Shown here in pieces: positions 59,474-64,000 of a stretch of DNA of 64,000 nt. The stretch's first letter is position 1. Every line of letters starts with the position of its first letter. Both the position numbers and the translations under genes were made by a program. The notes under the pieces are model-generated. The model saw only the letters and a program-made list of their open reading frames with translations, ran no database searches and was not told the DNA's origin. The stretch is from UBA4736 sp002404015 (GTDB lineage: Bacteria > Chloroflexota > Dormibacteria > Dormibacterales > Dormibacteraceae), in contig DAIOCN010000008.1 of NCBI GenBank assembly GCA_036747295.1, positions 36,161 through 100,160 on the forward strand, in the 5' to 3' direction.

Positions 59474-60951
59474 TGCCAGGGCACCGGCAGGGCGTAGCCG
59501 AGGGCGGGCAGGGCGCGGGTGATGATGTACGGGTAGAGGCCCAGCAGGAACATCAGGGCCACCATCGGCATGAGCAGGGCCAGCTCGCCGCGCGCGATGT
59601 CAGCCCGCGCCACCGGCTCGGCGGCGACCTCGCCGTGGCCGTGCGCGAGCTCGCTACCCGGCCGCGCGTACATCAGGCCCTGAAACAGCCGCAGCATGTA
59701 GACCGGCGCCAGCACCAGGCCGACGCAGCCGGCGATGGCGAGCACCGGCGAGAAGGCCCAGGCGCCCATCAGCGTCATCAGCTCGCCCACGAAGCTGTTG
59801 AGGCCCGGCAGCCCCAGCGCGGCCAGCGTCACGATCATGAAAAGGCCGGCCAGCACAGGCATCCGCGGGGCCAGCCCGGCCAGCACGGAGCGGTCGCGGC
59901 TGCCGGTGCGGCTCTGCACCCATGCCACCAGCAGGAAGAGGGCGGGAACGATCAGCCCGTGGTTGACCATCTGCAACACAGCGCCCTGCTGGCCCACCGC
60001 GTTGAAGGCGAAGATGCCGAGCACGATGAAGCCCATGTGGCTGATGGACGAGTACGCCACCAGCAGCTTCATGTCGCGTTGGGCGAGCGCCATCAGGGCG
60101 CCCCAGCAGATGCCGATCACCGCCAGGACGGGGACGACGCCGTTCCAGTCCCACCAGTAGACGGGGTGGGGGAGGAGCGGGATCACGACCCTCAGCAGGC
60201 CGTAGGCGCCGGTCTTGCCCATCACGCCGGCGAAGGTCACGAGCATCGGCGTGGGGGCCGCGAGGTAGGCATCCGGCAGCCAGCTGTGGAACGGGAAGAT
60301 CGGGATCTTGATGGCGAACGCGAGCGCGAACAGCGCGAAGAGCCCGAACTGGATCGCCTGGGTCGGCGGCTGGGCGGCGAGGTGGGCCAGGTCGAAATCG
60401 TGGGCCCCGCTGTAGACGTACTCGCCGATGACCCCGACCAGCATGAGGAGCGAGCCGACCAGCGTGTAGAGCACGAACTTGAGGGCCGCCCAGCCCGGGC
60501 GTTCACCCTCGCCCCAGATCCAGAGCAGGAAGTAGGCCGGGATCAGCATCGCCTCCCAGAAGACGTAGAAGAGGAGCAGGTCCACGGCCAGGAAGAGGCC
60601 GGCCATGGCGGCCTCGAGCAGGAGCAGGAGGGCGATGAAGCTGCCCCGGCGTGACATCCGGGCGGGAGTCGCGAGCACCGCGATCAGGGTCAGGAAAGCG
60701 TTCAGCAGCACCAGCCAGACGCTGATCCCGTCGAGGCCGAGGTGGTACGAGATCCGGTACTCGGGGATCCAGCCCAGGTTTTCCTGGAACTGGAATCCCC
60801 GGTGCGTGGTGTCCAGCTGGACGGCCACGACCACGGCCAGCGCCAGGGCGGCCAGGGCGACCGCCGCGCCTGCCCAGCGCGCCCAGGAGCGCGGCAGCCA
60901 GGCCACGACCAGCCCGCCCAGCGCCGGCACCAGCCAGAGAGCGCTGAGCAT
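59470..60951 (-). CDS. nuoM: NADH-quinone oxidoreductase subunit M
   Basis: A 493-residue antiporter-like proton channel subunit. It has LLFYVFWEAMLIPAYFLLWIWG (seen as FYVFWEAMLIPAYFL), AIKIPIFPFHSWLPDAYLAAP and QRDMKLLVAYSSISHMG. I start at the ATG that shares its A with the nuoL stop (TGATG); longer readings run antisense. A histidine-rich loop AHGHGEVAAEP is variable. Confidence 0.96.
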   Translation of the reverse strand: MLSALWLVPALGGLVVAWLPRSWARWAGAAVALAALALAVVVAVQLDTTHRGFQFQENLGWIPEYRISYHLGLDGISVWLVLLNAFLTLIAVLATPARMSRRGSFIALLLLLEAAMAGLFLAVDLLLFYVFWEAMLIPAYFLLWIWGEGERPGWAALKFVLYTLVGSLLMLVGVIGEYVYSGAHDFDLAHLAAQPPTQAIQFGLFALFALAFAIKIPIFPFHSWLPDAYLAAPTPMLVTFAGVMGKTGAYGLLRVVIPLLPHPVYWWDWNGVVPVLAVIGICWGALMALAQRDMKLLVAYSSISHMGFIVLGIFAFNAVGQQGAVLQMVNHGLIVPALFLLVAWVQSRTGSRDRSVLAGLAPRMPVLAGLFMIVTLAALGLPGLNSFVGELMTLMGAWAFSPVLAIAGCVGLVLAPVYMLRLFQGLMYARPGSELAHGHGEVAAEPVARADIARGELALLMPMVALMFLLGLYPYIITRALPALGYALPVPWQ

Positions 60952-62885
60952 CAGCCGTTCAGCGCCCGGTACAGCACGAGGCCGCCCGCCACGACCGCCC
61001 CGCCCAGGAACACCAGGACGTAGTTGCGGAAGTAGCCGGTCTGGGTCAGGCTGAGCCCGGCGGCGGTGTCCCGGGTCAGCGTGGACACGCCCCGCACCGC
61101 CCCGTCGATGAGAGTGCGGTCGACCCAGGCGAGGCCCTCGCGGGCGGTCCAGTCCATCGGCCGGACGAAGGCGTAGTCGTAGGCCTCGTCCAAGTAGTAC
61201 TTGTGCTCCAGCAGGGAGCGCGCGCCCGGGAAGCGGTCGCGCCAGCGCGCCCAGACCGGCCGGACGTAGAGGTTGTAGGCGGCCAGGAACGCCAGGCCGG
61301 CCAGGATGACGGTGACCGCGGTGACCAGGTACTCGATGGAGCCGGGCTCCCACGAAGGGCGCCCGACGGCAGGCGCCAGGTAGTCGGTGACGAGCTTCCA
61401 GCCGCCGTGGAAGACGGCGCTGACCTGGAGCAGGCCACCCACGGTGGAGAGGACGGCGAGCAGGAGGACCGGCACCAGCATCACGTTTGGCGCCTCGTGC
61501 GGCTGCTCGACCGGGCGCTCCCGTGCGGGCTCACCCCAGAATGCGATCCACCACATCCGGCCGGTATAGAAGCCGGTCAGGATCGCGGTCACGAAGCCGA
61601 CCGCCCAGACCGCCTGGGAGAGGGTGTCCGGCTTCGAGAAGGCGTCCCCCAGCAGGCCCTCCTTCGAGAAGAACCCGACGAAGGGGATTATGCCGACCAG
61701 CGACAGGGAGCCCACCAGGAAGGCGATCGCGGTGGGACGCATCTGGCGCCAGAGGCCGCCAAAACGGCGCATGTCTTGCTCGTCGGCCAGGGCGTGGATC
61801 ACGTTGCCGGCCGCCATGAAGAGCAGGGCCTTGAAGAAGGCGTGCGACAGCAGGTGGAAGAAGCCCGCCCCATAGGCGCCGATCCCGACGGCCAGGAACA
61901 TGTAGCCGATCTGGCTCATGGTCGAGTAGGCGAGCACGCGCTTGATGTCCGTCTGGACGATCGCGATCGTAGCCGCGAAAAGCGCCGTCACGGCGCCGAT
62001 GATCGCCACAGCACCGTGCGCGATCGGGGCCGCGTCGTAGATCGGGTGCATGCGGCCGACCAGGTAGACGCCGGCGGTGACCATGGTGGCGGCGTGGATC
62101 AGGGCCGAGACCGGCGTGGGGCCCTCCATGGCGTCGGGCAGCCAGGTGTGCAGGGGGAGCTGGGCCGACTTGGCGATCGCGCCGACCAGCAGCAGGAACG
62201 CGATCAGCTCGAGCACCGACTGGTCGGCGGGCAGCCTGAACAGGCATTGGAGCGGTGGCGCGCACGAGTTGCGGCTGATCGCCGCGAACACCCCGGCATA
62301 GGTGACGGTGTGGAACTGGAAGAAGATCACGAAGATCGCGAGCAAGATCCCGATGTCGCCGATCACGTTCATCACGAACGCCTTGCGGGCGGCCAGGACG
62401 GCGCTGGGCCGCCAGTAGTAGAAGCCGATCAGCAGGTAGGAGCTGAGGCCGACCAGGGCCCAGCCGATGAGCAGGAACACGAAGTTCCCGGCCAGGACCA
62501 GGAGCAGCATCGAGAAGATGAAGACGTCCATGTAGCAGAAGAAGCGCGCGTAGCTGGCGTCCGCCTCGTGAGCCATGTAGCCCACCGAGTAGGTGACGAT
62601 CAGGCCGCCCACGCCGGTGATGACCAGGCCCATGAAGAGGGAGAGGTGATCGATCCGAAGGTTGGCGGGCAGCTCGAAGCCGCCGGCCTTGATCCAGGTC
62701 CAGTACGTGTAGTCGCCGGTCTGCCCGCCGAAGAACATGGCCAGCACGCAGATGAAAGCCAGCCAGACCACACCCGGGCCGATGATGACGCTGGCCACGC
62801 GCGGCAGGGACAGCGCGCCGACCCCGAGCAGCGCTCCGCCGGCCAGCGGCAGCAGCAGCGTCAGCAGGGCCAGGGTCGGCGTCAT
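60951..62885 (-). CDS. nuoL: NADH-quinone oxidoreductase subunit L
   Basis: A 644-residue largest antiporter-like subunit, with a long C-terminal amphipathic helix in complex I. Conserved pieces include SAQLPLHTWLPDAMEGPTPVSALIHAATMV (seen as LPLHTWLPDAMEGPTPV), YSTMSQIGYMFLAVG and HAFFKALLFMAAGNVIHA. Start and stop each overlap the neighbour, so the operon is translated as one chain. Confidence 0.96.
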   Translation of the reverse strand: MTPTLALLTLLLPLAGGALLGVGALSLPRVASVIIGPGVVWLAFICVLAMFFGGQTGDYTYWTWIKAGGFELPANLRIDHLSLFMGLVITGVGGLIVTYSVGYMAHEADASYARFFCYMDVFIFSMLLLVLAGNFVFLLIGWALVGLSSYLLIGFYYWRPSAVLAARKAFVMNVIGDIGILLAIFVIFFQFHTVTYAGVFAAISRNSCAPPLQCLFRLPADQSVLELIAFLLLVGAIAKSAQLPLHTWLPDAMEGPTPVSALIHAATMVTAGVYLVGRMHPIYDAAPIAHGAVAIIGAVTALFAATIAIVQTDIKRVLAYSTMSQIGYMFLAVGIGAYGAGFFHLLSHAFFKALLFMAAGNVIHALADEQDMRRFGGLWRQMRPTAIAFLVGSLSLVGIIPFVGFFSKEGLLGDAFSKPDTLSQAVWAVGFVTAILTGFYTGRMWWIAFWGEPARERPVEQPHEAPNVMLVPVLLLAVLSTVGGLLQVSAVFHGGWKLVTDYLAPAVGRPSWEPGSIEYLVTAVTVILAGLAFLAAYNLYVRPVWARWRDRFPGARSLLEHKYYLDEAYDYAFVRPMDWTAREGLAWVDRTLIDGAVRGVSTLTRDTAAGLSLTQTGYFRNYVLVFLGGAVVAGGLVLYRALNG

Positions 62886-63217
62886 CCGCGCAGCTCGCTC
62901 AGCTCGTCCACGTCATCCAGGTCGCGGACCCGGAAGATGTCGACGAGGATGGCCAGGCCGACCACCGCCTCGGCGGCCGCCACCGTCATCGTCATCAGCG
63001 CGAACAGCTGGCCGTCGAGGTTCCCGAGCTGGCGCGAGAAGGCGATCAGGGTCAGGTTGGCCGCGTTCAGCATCAGCTCGATGCAGACGAGGATCACCAG
63101 CGGGTTGCGCCGCACCAGCACGCCGACGGCGCCCATCGTGAAAAGCGCGGCGCCGAGGAGCAGGAACCAGCTCACATCCAGCTGCTCGCCGGCGACCTGG
63201 ATGGTGCCGTCAGGCAC
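62882..63217 (-). CDS. nuoK: NADH-quinone oxidoreductase subunit K
   Basis: A 111-residue three-helix subunit. The two membrane Glu residues used in proton transfer are in VCIELMLNAANL and AAAEAVVGLAI. I start at a GTG that overlaps the nuoJ stop by eight bases; a longer start at 63277 would add 20 residues that are unlike NuoK. Confidence 0.94.
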   Translation of the reverse strand: MPDGTIQVAGEQLDVSWFLLLGAALFTMGAVGVLVRRNPLVILVCIELMLNAANLTLIAFSRQLGNLDGQLFALMTMTVAAAEAVVGLAILVDIFRVRDLDDVDELSELRG

Positions 63218-63803
63218 CCGGCAGCGCCTCTTCGAGGTCTTCTGAAGGGACCCCGGCCCGCAGGTCCTGGGCCTCACGCCGGGTCCGCCTGGCCGCCGGC
63301 CGGTCGCCCCGACTCAGGTAGATAGCGCCCACCGCGGCCACCAGCAGCAGGACCGAGGTCAGCTCGAACGGGTAGAGGAACGTGGTGAAGAGCCCGACGC
63401 CGATCGACTGCACGGTCCCGAGCAGGCTCACGTCCTTGCTAAGGGGCGCGTGGTACTGGATGCCCTTCAGCTCGGACCACAGGAAGAAGAAGAAGACCGC
63501 GGCGACCAGCAGTGAGAGCCACCACTGGAAGCGCATGCCCGCCGGCCGCTCCTCCCGGGCCGGGCCCAGGAGCGCGATCACGAAAAGGAACAGGACCATC
63601 ACGGCGCCCGCGTAGACGATCACCTGGACGGCGAACACGAACTGGGCCGAGAGGACCAGGAAGAGGACGGACAGGGCGATCATCACCAGCACCAGGCTGA
63701 GCACGCTGCGAATGGCCTCGCGGGAGACGATCACACCGAAGCCGCCCACCAGCGCGACCGCGGCGGCGATCCAGAAGATGATCGTGACCGGGCCGATCCC
63801 CAT
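63210..63803 (-). CDS. nuoJ: NADH-quinone oxidoreductase subunit J
   Basis: A 197-residue five-helix subunit. The VQVIVYAGAVMVLFLFVIAL helix (seen as VIVYAGAVMVLFLFVI) has the conserved Tyr and Gly. The C-terminus is longer than usual and basic. It overlaps nuoK and follows nuoI by two bases. Confidence 0.94.
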   Translation of the reverse strand: MGIGPVTIIFWIAAAVALVGGFGVIVSREAIRSVLSLVLVMIALSVLFLVLSAQFVFAVQVIVYAGAVMVLFLFVIALLGPAREERPAGMRFQWWLSLLVAAVFFFFLWSELKGIQYHAPLSKDVSLLGTVQSIGVGLFTTFLYPFELTSVLLLVAAVGAIYLSRGDRPAARRTRREAQDLRAGVPSEDLEEALPGA

Positions 63804-63805
63804 CG

Positions 63806-64000
63806 CTATCCGGTGCCCTTGTGGACCACGATCGGGTCCTGCTGGCGGGGGTCGGGCTCCAGCAGCATCGGCTTCGTGTATAGGAACCGGTCGCGGCTCA
63901 CGTCGGAGAGCTCGTACTCGGGCCCCAGCACGATGGCCTGGACCGGGCAGGCCTCCTCGCAGTAGCCGCAGAAGATGCAGCGCAGCATGTTGATCTCGTA
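63806..64000 (-). CDS. nuoI: NADH-quinone oxidoreductase subunit I (partial, 5' end outside)
   Basis: The C-terminal 64 codons of the 8Fe ferredoxin-like subunit. The second 4Fe-4S motif CIFCGYCEEACP is intact, followed by AIVLGPEYELSD and a C-terminus that stops before nuoJ. The window edge cuts the gene; its start and the first cluster motif lie beyond base 64000. Confidence 0.95.
   Translation of the reverse strand, partial: YEINMLRCIFCGYCEEACPVQAIVLGPEYELSDVSRDRFLYTKPMLLEPDPRQQDPIVVHKGTG

Noticed and set aside
58148..63245. Long plus-strand frames opposite nuoN, nuoM and nuoL
   Set aside because: All are antisense shadows rich in Arg, Gln, His and Asp with no motif; nuo genes explain the region fully.

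Overview
The window is one high-GC stretch of bacterial chromosome from a free-living, probably aerobic organism. It has frequent GTG/TTG starts, dense four-base gene overlaps, a B12-dependent ribonucleotide reductase, a proton-pumping NADH dehydrogenase and many apparently leaderless genes with a TANNNT box 6-8 bases before the start codon. This gene mix suggests a Terrabacteria lineage near Chloroflexota/Candidatus Dormibacterota. That placement is inferred from gene content and style, because there is no rRNA here. No integrase, transposase, phage or CRISPR locus is visible, and no gene-free stretch exceeds about 300 bases.

Layout. 1-2.4 kb: end of a YetF/DUF421-like gene, an alpha/beta hydrolase, two small genes and comF. 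2.4-8 kb: an orphan CpaF-type ATPase, then hpf, secA and prfB; prfB is read through a programmed +1 frameshift. 8-12.4 kb: an HD-GYP remnant, then ftsE, ftsX, an M23 peptidase and a C-terminal processing protease behind a near-consensus promoter. 12.4-19 kb: tRNA-Val, a lipoprotein, a GAF/PAS sensor, tRNA-Phe, a DksA-like protein, a frameshifted secreted protein, an MFS carrier and malate synthase. 19-25 kb: a DJ-1/PfpI protein, two paralogous small proteins, DedA, lipB-lipA-E2 and tRNA-Cys. 25-30 kb: hydroxyacyl-CoA dehydrogenase, aldo/keto reductase, tRNA-Leu, a response regulator, murI and a polyprenyl synthase. 30.6-37 kb: hemC, a methylase-hemD fusion, hemB, a cyclophilin, tatA, tatC, two repeat-encoded micro-ORFs, rph, rdgB and tRNA-Pro. 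37-46.6 kb: a PPOX protein, a GH13 phosphorylase, a candidate small RNA, membrane proteins, an ATP-dependent DNA ligase, EcsC, an amidase and a GMC oxidoreductase. 46.6-54 kb: pyrE-like gene, nrdJ, rmuC, dCMP deaminase, a frameshifted conserved protein and a NUDIX hydrolase. 54-58 kb: a frameshifted SDR, a gamma-glutamyltransferase and an ECF sigma/anti-sigma pair. 58-64 kb: nuoI-J-K-L-M-N on the minus strand.

The genes form coherent modules: translation and secretion (hpf-secA-prfB, tatAC), septal wall hydrolysis (ftsEX-M23-ctpA), tetrapyrrole synthesis (hemC-hemD-hemB), lipoylation next to its E2 target, and respiration (nuo). The signals most worth a second look are the tatC-rph chain of two micro-ORFs coupled through TGATG junctions, an approximately 85-nt small-RNA candidate at 39462-39546, overlapping bidirectional -10 boxes, paired NrdR-like boxes at nrdJ, and three genes each broken by one missing base in a G/C run.
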